From Topomyia yanbarensis (lineage: Eukaryota; Arthropoda; Insecta; Diptera; Culicidae): a stretch of DNA of 64,000 nt. Shown one piece after another: positions 11,486 to 22,675 of the stretch. The notes under the pieces are model-generated. The model did no database searches. It was not told the DNA's origin and worked only from the letters and a program-made list of their open reading frames with translations. A program made the translations under genes and the position numbers. The first letter of the stretch is position 1. The number at the start of each line of letters is the position of its first letter. The stretch covers positions 9,439,343 through 9,503,342 of the forward strand of contig NC_080671.1 of assembly GCF_030247195.1 (NCBI RefSeq), in the 5' to 3' direction.

Positions 11486-13931
11486 TTAAATGTCTACACT
11501 AAAATTATTCTTAGCACGGAAAAGAAAACGCTTATTTATACAATGAAGTGTTATCGGTGGGCTATCGAACAAAGTGATTTTAAGTATGTCAACCAGATTC
11601 TCGCTGTTTAAAGTTTCGTATGCTAAATAATGGATAATATAACGACCTATTTTCCACTGTTCTACAACTAGATAAACATTCGTTTCAAATATAAAAAATT
11701 CTAACATCTAACGATATAAAACTACCCACTTTGTAAGTAGTCCCTTTGTAGATCATATTGTTTGTTAATAAAAATTCAAAATTCGATCTTATATTCAAGG
11801 GTTGTAGTAGTTTCGAAAAATAACTTCGCAACCGTATATCGGCACAATAGCAATCGTTGTGGGCATCAGGCTGGAAAAAGCATTCTGTCAAAACATCTTG
11901 TGCAAATTGTAATACGGCTTTTATGCCAAGAGTGTAACAAATATTTTTGCGTGATGCCATGATATATGCGTACTGCTTGAATGACCGATGCTTAGCCTCA
12001 TTTCTGAAGCACATCATCTTTTCTATTGGACCAGAATTCAAAATTACAGAAGGAACTAAAAAGTGGTGCTTCGGCTTGAGGTCTTTTCGAAACAGCTGTT
12101 GATACAATAAATGATATGTTTCAATGAGTTTCCGTAAAACGTGGATTTAGTCGAAAGAATAGCTTCTTTTTAGGCACATATCGACCAGTTTTATCAATGT
12201 AATGCAATATTGACATACGTCGTCATCCTCTGGGACATATTGTCCACAAACAAATGTGAAATAGTGATTGAAAATGCGCATCTCATTAGACGTCATCCGT
12301 AGGTGCACAGACTTGCGCCTCTCTTTACTAAAGTAAGATTCTGTAATATCTGGCATTCTTTCCAGATCACTATCCAAACAAGTTCTACTAACGTATTCCC
12401 TACGAGTATTAAATGCAGCAGGTGTGAAGTATTTCTTTTCATAAATACAATAGGTTAAGATTTCAACAAAGCCATGCTTGCAAATACCCGATGAGAACAA
12501 GTCATGCATACCGTCAACACTTTTATTGGTAATAACATGAAAGGATGGTAATTGATTAAAAATTGATTTTCCTGAAATTCCAGCATCACTTCGTCTGTTA
12601 ATTTCTACATCTTCATTGTAGTCTTGAATTCGACGACAACAGTCTGCATGCTCTCAACAATCTTTAATTCTTTTGGACGTCGGCAAAACCGGCAATATGA
12701 TGCAGAGAATCCACCAGAAAAGAGCAACATCGAGTGAACCCCCAAATTATCACCCTGGAATAAGCATAAAATTATCCTGATTTTTACTAATTCACCGTCG
12801 ACAGTCAACTCTATTCCAAATTCTTCCATAGTTTTAAATTGATCAATAAGTGGTGCCATTAACTTGTTTATTCCGACAACTTTCATGTCGGCTTTTTTAA
12901 CATTCCTGCTACAAAAATATTGTGCAGCTTGGCAGAGAATTCTTCTGGTATAGTTGGATCTGAATAATAAATACCGCATATTGAATGTCGGTTGTTGTGA
13001 GAGCTTTGGGTATCGTTGATTTCATACTCGTCGGCGTATAGCCATACTGGTATGCTTATCTCATTTTGATATTTGTTTTTAATATCTTTCCATATAGAAC
13101 CATTTACAAAATTAATTATCTTAGATGATTTTTCCAGTCTTTGCATATTTTGCAGTGTACGTTTAAGAATATCTTTGCATTCAAAATACGATTTGATTTG
13201 TAATTCAATAGCCATTAATACTAGGAAGCTTTTGTCAGGATCGGAAATCAACTCATTATCGACATCCAGTATATCCCTACGGACGACTAGATTTTTCTCT
13301 ATTGCAATGATCGAAGGTATTTGGAAACAATGTTGTTCTTTAAGATAATTAAAAAGTTTATGATCGGAGTTAATCGAGTTAAATAACTGTTTCATCTGAG
13401 CAACATAACTTTTGAATTTAAATAGACTGTCTATATCAGAGCATGTTATGTTTAGGCTATCAATTTTCTCTACTCTTTCATTCAACAATCGACTGATTTC
13501 AGCTTGAATATCATACACATTAGATCTAGTAATATTATTTCTTGCATGTAAATTTAAAGTTAATGCTGCAGCTGCTGGTTCAAATGCGTGAGTGTGGTGC
13601 AAGATTGGACTATTCTTTGTAATTTGACGACCTTCGCTAACGTTATCTACCCTCAACTTCTTTCTTCGCGCCTGGAACGATTCGCCAATAGTTTCGGAGA
13701 TTTGGTTAATAATTTTAGTATACGGAACATGAACATTTGGACGGAATTCCGGATGGTTTGAAATGTGTTTTTAAAAGGATAAAATTTGGAAAATATTTGA
13801 GGACAACGTGGCATTGTACACACATATTTGTAAGATACTGGCGTTCGATGGAAATTCTTTAGATGGTCCAAATATGGCTCACAACCGGTAAAATTAGCGA
13901 CGCAATCTGGTAACATACAGTGAATTAACAT
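11486..13931 (-). pseudogene. CACTA-like transposase gene, broken by small indels
   Basis: It starts with a C2H2-like finger pair (CMLPDC...HLKNFH and CTMPRC). In the middle is the landmark block of EnSpm-type transposases: IPVWLYADEYEIND (first acidic site), LIDQFKTMEEFGIEL, then LFQGDNLGVHS and a CRFC knuckle. The positions match the family's D...GDxxA/G...CxxC order. Later come FHVITNKSVDGMHD and LKPKHHFLV...GPIEKMMCFRNEAKHRSFKQ. The reading frame is lost at a T5 run (13768-13772), a T6 run (12893-12898), about 12625-12645 and an A6 run (11693-11698), and there is an in-frame stop at 12149-12147. The assignment to the CACTA superfamily is inference from motif order and termini; similar proteins are common unnamed ORFs in animal genomes. 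Confidence 0.7.
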
Positions 13932-13960
13932 TTTGTCCCCAAATTATTCAAATATGCTGT

Positions 13961-15940
13961 TTATTTGCTGATGTTGGCATATGTTTCTCGTTTCTCTATT
14001 CCGTATACATAAGAACTCAAAAAATGCCAAAGAAGTTTTGAAAGTTTTGCATATGGCAGATCGAATACAGCTGTTAGCTTTACCAAAACATCCAGTGCTC
14101 TTGATGCTGAGGGTAGCTCATACAAAATAACGTCGTCGTAGCATACAAGTGACCTGTTTGTAGCTCGAACCTAAAAACACAAGTTTTGGTGCAACCGGTA
14201 AGTGGCGTTCCGCATAAGATGCATATACAGCTTGAATTTTCGAACGAATATCTTCAACTGACTCCACGAATAAAATAGTATCGTCTTGTGCAACTACCAT
14301 GGTGGGTTTAAAATGCAATTCTGCCGCTATCGGTGACAGAACCGTGTGAAGTCCAAGCAAAAGCGCACATAATTTGGAATCTGCAAAAGAAAAGTTTGAA
14401 TTAAATTATTTTGCATTTATTAGTTTTTAATTCTTTAGCGTTTTGCGCAATATTGACAATATTACTTTTTTCAATAGGATTACCGTCAGATGCGTTGCTG
14501 TCGATCAATAGAGATATCAATCCGTCTACCGATGGATCCAGACCTTTTTTTGAGATGTACGTAATTAAATCCGCCTTCAAGCTTTCCAATTTTTCCGACC
14601 CGTTCGATGAACCAATGCCTTTAAGATTAAAATCAATATCCAAAAGTTGATACCCATGTTTCGATTTATAGTGCTCGAACAATGTAAGAAGCTGCTTAAT
14701 TTAGATTTTGTTCATGAGGTATTGTTTACGACAATTGAAGCTTTTTGACCACATTTCGAGTACCGTTGACCATGGTTCCGTATTTAATTTCAACCATGCA
14801 TTTGCTGCTTGTGATTCTGGGTCTAGCAGCGAATCAATTTTTCCTGTGGCCTTAATTTTCTTCGAGTGTTCTTGTTCTTTCGCATCCGACTTTCGCTTTT
14901 TTTGCTTAAGGTTGCTAATTTTATTAGCATCTTTACCTCCAAAGTTTTTGCGAGCACCACCTCTAGGAATGTAATAGCTTCCTGAAAAATATAACCATAA
15001 AATTTTAATGATTTTTCTAAAGAGTTCAAATTTATAATTACAGTTTTTCGTGCGAAAAGAGTTGTAATTACACGACCGTAATTTTCCAAATGTTCTTTAC
15101 GCGTGATCTTGCATCGGCTCAAATGAAAGCGAGCGATTACACCAGCAAGTTGTAACTGCTTAGGCTCGGAAAGCTCTCCGTCTTTAGCTCTTGCTACGAT
15201 CTCTTTTCCTTCTTCAGTACTGTTTAAAAAAACAATAGCACTGAGGGAGTTAGTGGAACTGCTGGGTCTTCTGTGGTGTATTTATTCCTTTCTGGCTCAT
15301 TGCAATCTTCTAAACCGATATCCTCCTCATCCTCTTCGGCGATTGGGAACTGTTCAAGTAGTGGCACGTCTTCAGTTGTATCTATCGAATCGGAATAATT
15401 ATCCTGCGATAGGCTGCGATTGAATGGGGTTTCGACTTCTTGAATTTCCTCAGCGTCTAATTCGATCGGAACGTGCGCTTCCTCTTGAATCAACAGCGTC
15501 GATCGCGAGCTTCCGTGCTCCGTCGCATCCGTAATGACAAGCTCTTCTTTACAGACGGTTTTACCAACTTCTTTTGCAGCTAATGAAGCGTTCGACGACG
15601 AAATAGTTAATTGCTGAAAATAACCAAATAAATGTTAGCATGGATGTTTCTGTTAAATATTTCAATATTTACATTTCGCTCCCGCCAGGTATCGATCATA
15701 TCGTAGAGAACTCCGTATTTCCACTTTGTTCCACCTGCCGCTGTCGGTTCTAAATGGTCCTTCAAATCCTCGAATGAAACTGTGCACAATCGTTGAAGAT
15801 TAAGACCACATTCTGAAAAAATACATTAATGTATTTATTAATAGTAATAATGAATAGCTAAAATAGTTACGTGAAAATACATCCAGTAAGTTGTCCGAGA
15901 AACCTAAATCTGCCAACAACGCTCGACTTGCTTCCGCCAT
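13961..15940 (-). pseudogene. Accessory gene of the CACTA-like element (SAM-like N-terminus), broken
   Basis: Exon 1 starts at ATG 15940 (MAEASRALLADLGF...) and ends at 15871 with a GT donor; exon 2 is 15812-15673; exon 3 begins at 15613. The spliced N-terminus (GFSDNLLDVFSQCGLNLQRL, then TVSFEDLKDHLE) looks like a SAM-type helical domain. An acidic linker follows (DVPLLEQFPIAEEDEEDIG). Further exons encode EEGKEIVARAKDGELSEPKQ, a basic GSYYIPRGGARKNFGG/NLKQKKRKSD segment, and a C-terminal part (LCALLLGLHTVLSPIAAEL...). An A7 run (15226-15232) breaks the frame by one base, and there is an in-frame stop at 14703-14701. The function of this accessory protein is unknown. Some splice sites near 14380-14410 could not be fixed. 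Confidence 0.6.
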
Positions 15941-16166
15941 CTTAGTTCGTTTTTTGCACACTGGAAAATCACAACAAAAAATACTTGGCGAAAGTTAGTT
16001 TTCGAATGTATATGATAATCACGTAGAAGTTATGGTACACATTGATTAAATTCACAGTGTCTTCACTTCATTTTCAAGTGAATCACATAAATATAATGCG
16101 AGTACAACTCAGTATAAGTTAAAGGATTTATAATATGAATTGTATGTTCCTTTTTAGCTGAGTGTA

Positions 16167-16704
16167 CAAATGGGACCATTTTAAAAAGCCACCCATTAAC
16201 CATTAACAATATATAATATATTATTAACCCTTAACAATATATAATAAATTATGTTCGATCCTTCAAACTTTAGAACAATAATTTTTAATAAAATAAGAAA
16301 CTAAAAACGTGTGATCGAGCCGAGGTTCGAAAAGTAACACTATGTAACGCTGCTTGTTTTACTCGATATTTTGATTTCGATCAATTTTCATAACGCTGGT
16401 AACGGTTATGGCGAACTGAACGCGAATCCCTTCATATTTTTATAGCATGCACTTTGACACTCCTTTTTGACGCTGCTAGATGAGCGAGACGGTTGCTATT
16501 CGCTATCCTTTCTCGCTACAGGGACCGCAACCAAAATCGCATTCTTTGACCGTCGTATTTTCGATTGTTCGAACCGGGTAGCAGTAGTGTAAAGATCAAA
16601 CGTCGAAAATCTGTGCGCGTTGTTATCAGTGACGTGTAAATAATTTTTTGCTGCTTGACCACCATCGCGAAACGCCACCCGGAACCTCCAGCCTGTTGAG
16701 TCGG
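16167..16704. other. Upstream region of the zinc-transporter gene
   Basis: It holds a short imperfect direct repeat (TTAACAATATATAATA, about 16200 and 16230) next to the transposon end, then the probable promoter and 5' UTR of the zinc-transporter gene. No TATA box could be assigned. An upstream in-frame TTG codon at 16648 is not taken as the start because the ATG at 16705 precedes the membrane signal by a normal distance. Confidence 0.5.
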
Positions 16705-18371
16705 ATGGAACACGCCAAAAGTCGGGGGCGAAAGCCCATTGTCCTTGTTAATTCGTCTGATGCGGTGAAACGACCGGGAGAATCAAAATCCTACCGAGTT
16801 CACATTGCACTGGGGCTGCTGCTCGTGATGCTGTGGATGTCATTTCCAACGCTGTGCGATGGTCACGGACATTTTGATGATCGTGACCATCATCACCACC
16901 ACCACGGACACGATGAGAATCCAAGTTTTAAGGTATCTTAGAGCAACATTAAAGGGAGCATCCAGGGTAAACTTATATAATTTTGCGTATATTGTAGTAT
17001 TCAAGACAGGCTAATGAGATGTACCAAGAAGATCACCATGATCACTTACATGGATCCGAACATCATATTCATCACCATGATCATAGTCACGATCATGGAC
17101 ATAAGCATCAGCATACGGACGATCATGATCATGAGCATAATCATCAACATACGGATGAAGTTAGAAGTAAGAATGTCAAGCCTCCAGTCGGTAAGTTCAA
17201 TTTTATCTAATGTACCAACTAACTGCTGTTACCTTCGGAAAAGTTACTTCTAGTCGGTTACTGTTATGAGCCATTTCCAAATATACTGATTTCTCCTATT
17301 TTCAGACACATTCTACATCTGGGTTCACTCGCTGACGTCAACTCTGTTAATCAGTGCCGCTCCGTTCTTCATCCTATTCGCAATCCCACTGGAAAATACC
17401 GACGAAATGCAGCCACGCTTGAAAACGCTTCTGGCGTTCGCCTCCGGTGGATTGCTTGGTGATGCTTTCTTACATCTGATCCCGCATGCCATTCAACCGC
17501 ACAGTCACGGTGAGGATGATGGACACGGTCACCATGGACATAGTCATGGCCACAGCCATGGTGGAGAGGAAGGCCACGGTCATGATATGCGCGTTGGCCT
17601 CTGGGTATTAGCCGGTATTATCGTATTCCTTGCCGTCGAGAAGGGTGTGCGACTAATCAAACGTGATACCGCCGGTGGTGGTCATGGTCACAGTCACAGT
17701 CACGCAACCACTGCTAAGAAGGCAAAGGTACGCAGGATCGCAGGTTTAGACTTTTTGTTAGATTTTCCAATATCTTGTTTTGATCTCTTCAGGCTTCTCC
17801 ACCCGTGTCCCCTTCGAAGAAGAAGGATTCCAAGGCTACCGAAGGTAGTAACAAAAAGAAGGATGAATCCGAAGCGGCTAAAGCCAAAGGAAAAGCCGTC
17901 AAAAAAGAATCCAAAAAGAACCAGATTCAAATCGCCGGCTATCTTAATCTGGCAGCCGATTTTACACATAATTTTACGGACGGTCTCGCCATTGGCGCAT
18001 CATATCTAGCCGGCAACAGTATTGGTATTGTAACCACGATCACCATTCTGCTACACGAAGTTCCTCACGAAATAGGCGACTTTGCGATCCTGGTGAAGTC
18101 AGGTTGCTCGAAAAAGAAGGCGATGCTGTTGCAGCTAACTACCGCCATTGGAGCGCTAGCCGGAACCGTTCTTGCCTTACTGGGAAGCGGCAGTGATGCC
18201 GCCGAATCCTGGGTGCTCCCGTTCACGGCGGGTGGCTTCATCTACATTGCGACGGTATCCGTGATCCCGGAATTGCTCGAGGGATCCACTAAGCTGTGGC
18301 AGTCGCTGAAGGAAATCACGGCACTGCTGGCCGGCGTCGGGATGATGGTAATTATTGCAAAGTTTGAGTAG
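16705..18371 (+). CDS. Catsup: Catsup/ZIP7 (SLC39A7) zinc transporter (exons 16705-16932, 16998-17190, 17306-17727, 17793-18371)
   Basis: Four exons with consensus GT-AG introns (65, 115 and 65 bp) give a 473-residue protein. An N-terminal hydrophobic signal/TM ([19 protein letters not shown]) is followed by long His/Asp-rich tracts in exons 1-2. A TM-rich core follows ([40 protein letters not shown]), then a second His-rich loop and a Lys-rich cytosolic loop. The ZIP zinc-binding signature is complete: [12 protein letters not shown] in TM4 and [13 protein letters not shown] in TM5. ZIP7 proteins release zinc from the ER/Golgi into the cytosol. In Drosophila, Catsup also restrains catecholamine synthesis and affects trafficking of membrane receptors (family knowledge). 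The protein ends at KFE, a little longer than the fly protein owing to the His-rich tracts. Confidence 0.95.
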
Positions 18372-18576
18372 AGAAAATCTTCCCACTCTTGTTCTATCTG
18401 TGAGCGTCAGTACTTTAACTTCATGAAATTTGACCCGTATGTTTGAGCAATGCGTAAAACAGGATAACCTACGATATGTGATCAAAGTAATTTAGCTTCA
18501 GGCTACAGAGAAGATTACCGATCGGCTCTTAATTAATGGAAATGCGCCCTTTTTGAGATACCCTTGAACGTTCTGT

Positions 18577-18582
18577 AATAAA
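18577..18582 (+). promoter_or_regulatory. Polyadenylation signal of Catsup
   Basis: AATAAA lies 206 bp after the stop codon and just before the LINE insertion point (TSD at 18615), so the LINE landed outside the predicted transcript end. Confidence 0.7.
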
Positions 18583-18943
18583 AAGCAATAATCAGTTTGA
18601 AAATGCATAATCGTTCTGTTCGTTTTTTTTTTTTTTTCCATACGTTTATTTGACACGGCATTTGCAAAAGCTTTTTACGCCAGTTTCTTTTTTTACATAG
18701 CACGTTACAAAAATCCTTAAGACTAATTTTAACTATACTAGTACTTTGTCTAAAACTAACACTGAAATCACTTTATTGTTTGCTTTTTTCCTTACATTGT
18801 TGTATTTCATACTGATCTAGTATTTTCGGGTGTATTTATTTACTTTTTTTCTGTTATTGTCTAAATTTAAAAACTAAATATTCTAGGACACTTTAATTGG
18901 TGAATGATTAGCCTTGGATGAGAGTATGAGGAGACGAATTTAA

Positions 18944-21900
18944 TTAAATTTTGACAGACGCTGTTTTTAGAAAATGATAGATAAGTTCCATGTATAGAGG
19001 ATCGCGATACGCCAGGATGTCTCTAACAGGAACATGGATTGGTCTTCCTCGGACTTGTAAAGAATCTACTAATTGTGATCTGGCTTCACGATATTCAGTG
19101 CAGGACCAAACAACATGCTCAATGTCATGGTAACCTTCTCCACAAGCACAATGATTACCCTCAGCGAGCCCAATACGACGGAGATGCGCATCTAAAGTAT
19201 AATGATTGGACATGAGCCTAGACATCACACGGATGAAGTCCCGACTTACATCCAATCCTTTGAACCATGCCTTCGTTGATACTTTAGGGATAATTGAGTG
19301 TAGCCATCGTCCCATATCTCCATTGTCCCAAGATGTTTGCCAACTAGTAAGTGTCCTCTGTCGAGAAGCGCTATAAAATTCATTGTAAGCGATGGGTCTT
19401 TCATATATTTCACCATCTAGTGCACCAATCTTGGCTAAATTATCAGCTTTCTCATTGCCCGCAATAGAGCAATGGGCGGGGAGCCACACTAGGGTAAATT
19501 TATAACATTTTCTTGTCAGGTTACTCAGAGATTCTCGTATCTTTCCCAAAAAGAATGGATCGTGATTATCAATCCTCTTTGAGCGTAGAGCTGCAATTGT
19601 GCTGAGACTATCAGTGAGGATAAAGTAATGGTTCGGGGGTAAAGTATTAATTATTTGCAAACTATAGTGAACTGCTGCTAGTTCCGCTATATAAACAGAG
19701 GCGGGTTCTGCAAGTTTGAGAGAAATTGAAAAATTATTGTTGAAAATACCGAAACCAGTGGCCTCACTGATTCGTGACCCATCAGTGTAAAACATTTTAA
19801 GGCAGTCTATGTGTTGATATTTACTTGTGAATATTTTAGGGATCTCCCGCGAGCGTAGATGATCCGGAATTCCACGAATCTCTGCTTGCATGGACGTGTC
19901 GAAGAATAAAGTGGATTCAGGAGTATCTAGTATATTCACGTATGTGGGAACATACCTAGCAGGCGTTATTTCTTGTGACATGTGATTGAAATACACTGTC
20001 ATGAATCTGGTTTGGGGTTGAAGCTCGACAAGTCTTTCAAAATTTTCAATTACCAGTGGGTTCATAACCTCACATCGGATAAGTAAACGAGAAGAGAGAT
20101 CCCAGAATCGGTCTTTTAAAGGAAGAACTCCCGCTAGTACTTCAAGACTCATCGTATGGGTCGACTGCATGCAACCTAAGGCAATTCGTAAACAGCGATA
20201 CTGTATCCGTTCCAGTTTAATAATGTGAGTGTTCGCAGCTGAACGGAAACAGATGCACCCATATTCCATTACTGAAAGTATTGTTGTTTGATACAATCTT
20301 ATCATGTCACTTGGATGAGAACCCCACCATGATCCAGTTATTGTTCGCAGAAAATTTATCCTTTGTTGGCATTTCGTTATTAGATACCTAATGTGGCCTC
20401 CCCATGTGCCTTTAGAATCGAACCAAATTCCAAGGTATTTAAAAGTCAGGACTTGGGCTATCGTTCTACCAACCAACTGAAGCTGAAGCTGAGCTGGATC
20501 ACGCTTCCTTGAAAAAACAACCAACTCTGTTTTCTCCGTAGAGAAATCGATGCCTAACTTCAAAGCCCAACTTGATAAATTATCCAAACTATCTTGCAGT
20601 GGTTGTTGTAAATTTAAGGCTTTTGGTCCTGTAACAGAAACCACGCCATCATCTGCAAGTTGTCTTAGAGTGCATGGGCTGACAATACAATTATCAATAT
20701 CATTCACGTAAAAATTGTAGAGAAGGGGGCTTAAACAAGAACCTTGTGGGAGGCCCATGTAACTTATTCTGAGTGTCGCCAAATCGCCATATGAAAAATG
20801 CATGTGCTTTTCTGACAATAAATTGTATAAATAATTATTTAATATTGGTGAAAGACCACATTGATGTAGCTTCTCCGAGAGAACATCAATGGAGACTGAG
20901 TCGAATGCTCCTTTTATGTCTAAGAACACAGACGCCATTTGTTCTTTTTTTGCGTAAGCAAGTTGGATTTCTGACGAAAGTAGCGCCAGACAATCATTCG
21001 TTCCCTTTCCCCTCCGAAAACCAAACTGGGTATCTGATAGCAAGCCGTTCGCCTCAACCCAATTGTCGAGACGTCGTAGGATAATTTTTTCCAACAATTT
21101 CCTGATGCAGGATAGCATTGCAATCGGTCGATACGAGTTATGATCGGAGGCTGGTTTTCCCGGTTTTGGAATAGCGATAACTCTCACTTGTCTCCAGTCG
21201 TGCGGGACAATGTTCTGCTCAAGAAGCTTATTGAATAAATTCAACAAGCGTCTTTTTGCTAGGTCAGGCAGATTCTTCACCAAGTTGAATTTAATTCTGT
21301 CTAGTCCCGGAGCATTATTGTTGCATGAGAGGAGTGCAATTGAGAATTCCATCATTGTCAAAGGCGAATCTATGAAATCGTTACTTGTGGGAGCATCGCG
21401 AGTGATTTTCTGCGCAGGAGCAGAATCGGGACAAATTTTCTTGGCAAAATTAAATATCCAACGATTCGAAAAATCTTCGCTTTCATTAGTCACGTTTCGA
21501 TTCCTCATTCTTCTGGCTGTGCTCCAAAGAGTACTCATTGATGTTTCTCTTGACAAGCCATTAACGAAGTGTCTCCAATAACTAGATTTTTTGGCACGAC
21601 GTATACTGTCAAATTTGTTTTGCAAAATGAAATAATTTTCAAAGTTCTCACGTATACCCCCTTTCTGTTTCATAATTTCTTTGTAGGCAACTTGTTTAGC
21701 TTCATATGCATCAGAGCACTCTTTGTCCCACCAAGGATTAGGGGGCCGTCTATTTATTGTCATTCCAGGATTGCATTTCGTTTGGGCTTGTTCTGCTGCT
21801 TCAATAATTAAACCCGCTAAGAATTCATATTCTTCGGTAGGGGGTAGCTCTTCTGTCGAAGCAAGAGAAGTGGAAATTAATGTTTCGTATGTTTTCCAAT

Positions 21901-22675
21901 CAATATTTCGTGTTAAGTCATAAGGAACATTGATTGAATTCGTAAGGCCTAATTCACTGTTAATTGAAACAACGATTGGCAAATGATCGCTACCGTGAGG
22001 ATCAGGTACAACCTTCCACGTGCAATCTAACCGAAGTGATGTCGAGCACAGAGATAGATCTAATGCACTTGGACGTGCAGGTGGTCTGGGGATGCGTGTT
22101 GATTCGCCAGTATTTAAAACTGTCATATTAAATTCGTCACAAACATTGTATATCAAAGAGGATCGATTATCATTGTAGAGGGAGCCCCACAATACACCGT
22201 GCGAGTTGAAGTCTCCCAGTATCAGACGCGGAGCAGCCATGGATTCCACTACCTCAAAAATTTGACGTTGTCCAATTTGAACTTTGGGCGGTATATATAT
22301 AGAAGCGATAGACATGTCTTTGCCTTTAATGTTCGTTTGGACAGCTACAGCCTCAATGCCCGCAAACAAGGGGATGTTAATTCTATAGGAAGAATAGCAC
22401 TTTTTAATTCCTAGAAGCACTCCTCCATACGGAGTGTCTCGGTCTAGGCGAATAATGTTGAAATCATTTAAGTTGAAATTAATGTTTGAGGTAAGCCATG
22501 TTTCACATAGAGCAAAAGCATCGCATTTTAAATTATGCAGTAAAATTTTTAAGGAATCAATTTTAGGTATGATACTTCTGCAATTCCACTGTAAAACAGT
22601 GATGGAATCTTTCATTGGAGGAGGTGAATTACCCATTGAAAGATACAATCGCTGCAAGGATGGGCCATTGAGCAA
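18944..22675 (-). CDS. LINE ORF2: endonuclease-reverse transcriptase-RNase H polyprotein
   Basis: The protein is 1243 residues, uninterrupted. The N-terminal apurinic-like endonuclease has LQWNCRS, the LILGDFNSHG catalytic segment and SDHLPIVV. The RT follows: SYRPIAMLSCIRKLLEKII, motif A FLDIKGAFDSVS, motif B GLPQGSCLSPLLYNFYVND, and the catalytic ADD in RQLADDGVVSV. The RNase H has FYTDGSR, the Glu in IAELAAVHYSL, LTDSLSTIAAL and WLPAHCSIAGNEKADNLAK, so all four acidic sites look present. A C-terminal Cys/His motif (CACGEGYHDIEHVVWSC) closes it. It overlaps the 3' end of ORF1 by 47 bp in another frame, as often seen in LINEs translated by reinitiation or similar mechanisms. Because it is intact, this copy may be recent or active. 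Confidence 0.93.
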   Translation of the reverse strand: MLNGPSLQRLYLSMGNSPPPMKDSITVLQWNCRSIIPKIDSLKILLHNLKCDAFALCETWLTSNINFNLNDFNIIRLDRDTPYGGVLLGIKKCYSSYRINIPLFAGIEAVAVQTNIKGKDMSIASIYIPPKVQIGQRQIFEVVESMAAPRLILGDFNSHGVLWGSLYNDNRSSLIYNVCDEFNMTVLNTGESTRIPRPPARPSALDLSLCSTSLRLDCTWKVVPDPHGSDHLPIVVSINSELGLTNSINVPYDLTRNIDWKTYETLISTSLASTEELPPTEEYEFLAGLIIEAAEQAQTKCNPGMTINRRPPNPWWDKECSDAYEAKQVAYKEIMKQKGGIRENFENYFILQNKFDSIRRAKKSSYWRHFVNGLSRETSMSTLWSTARRMRNRNVTNESEDFSNRWIFNFAKKICPDSAPAQKITRDAPTSNDFIDSPLTMMEFSIALLSCNNNAPGLDRIKFNLVKNLPDLAKRRLLNLFNKLLEQNIVPHDWRQVRVIAIPKPGKPASDHNSYRPIAMLSCIRKLLEKIILRRLDNWVEANGLLSDTQFGFRRGKGTNDCLALLSSEIQLAYAKKEQMASVFLDIKGAFDSVSIDVLSEKLHQCGLSPILNNYLYNLLSEKHMHFSYGDLATLRISYMGLPQGSCLSPLLYNFYVNDIDNCIVSPCTLRQLADDGVVSVTGPKALNLQQPLQDSLDNLSSWALKLGIDFSTEKTELVVFSRKRDPAQLQLQLVGRTIAQVLTFKYLGIWFDSKGTWGGHIRYLITKCQQRINFLRTITGSWWGSHPSDMIRLYQTTILSVMEYGCICFRSAANTHIIKLERIQYRCLRIALGCMQSTHTMSLEVLAGVLPLKDRFWDLSSRLLIRCEVMNPLVIENFERLVELQPQTRFMTVYFNHMSQEITPARYVPTYVNILDTPESTLFFDTSMQAEIRGIPDHLRSREIPKIFTSKYQHIDCLKMFYTDGSRISEATGFGIFNNNFSISLKLAEPASVYIAELAAVHYSLQIINTLPPNHYFILTDSLSTIAALRSKRIDNHDPFFLGKIRESLSNLTRKCYKFTLVWLPAHCSIAGNEKADNLAKIGALDGEIYERPIAYNEFYSASRQRTLTSWQTSWDNGDMGRWLHSIIPKVSTKAWFKGLDVSRDFIRVMSRLMSNHYTLDAHLRRIGLAEGNHCACGEGYHDIEHVVWSCTEYREARSQLVDSLQVRGRPIHVPVRDILAYRDPLYMELIYHFLKTASVKI

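Larger units (their letters stand above)
11126..16164 (-). mobile_element. CACTA/EnSpm-like DNA transposon, about 5.04 kb, nearly complete
   Basis: The left end CACTCAAAAAAATTAGC and the inverted right end CACTCAGCTAAAAAGG are flanked on both sides by TA (11124-11125 and 16165-16166). CACT termini with a 2-3 bp TSD are typical of CACTA elements. The subterminal regions carry related motifs: CAAGTGATCTATCACATAAA at about 11250 and CAAGTGAATCACATAAATAT at about 16075, in the same orientation. Two minus-strand genes lie head-to-tail inside with 29 bp between them: an accessory SAM-like gene (15940-13961) and a transposase-like gene (13931-11486). Both are damaged by small indels and stops, so this copy cannot work. 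Confidence 0.75.

Noticed and set aside
16648..16704. Upstream start for Catsup, adding 19 residues
   Set aside because: The codon at 16648 is TTG, not ATG; the ATG at 16705 is the natural start.
17700..18485. Minus-strand ORFs opposite Catsup exon 4
   Set aside because: Antisense shadows; the plus-strand ZIP signature is unambiguous.
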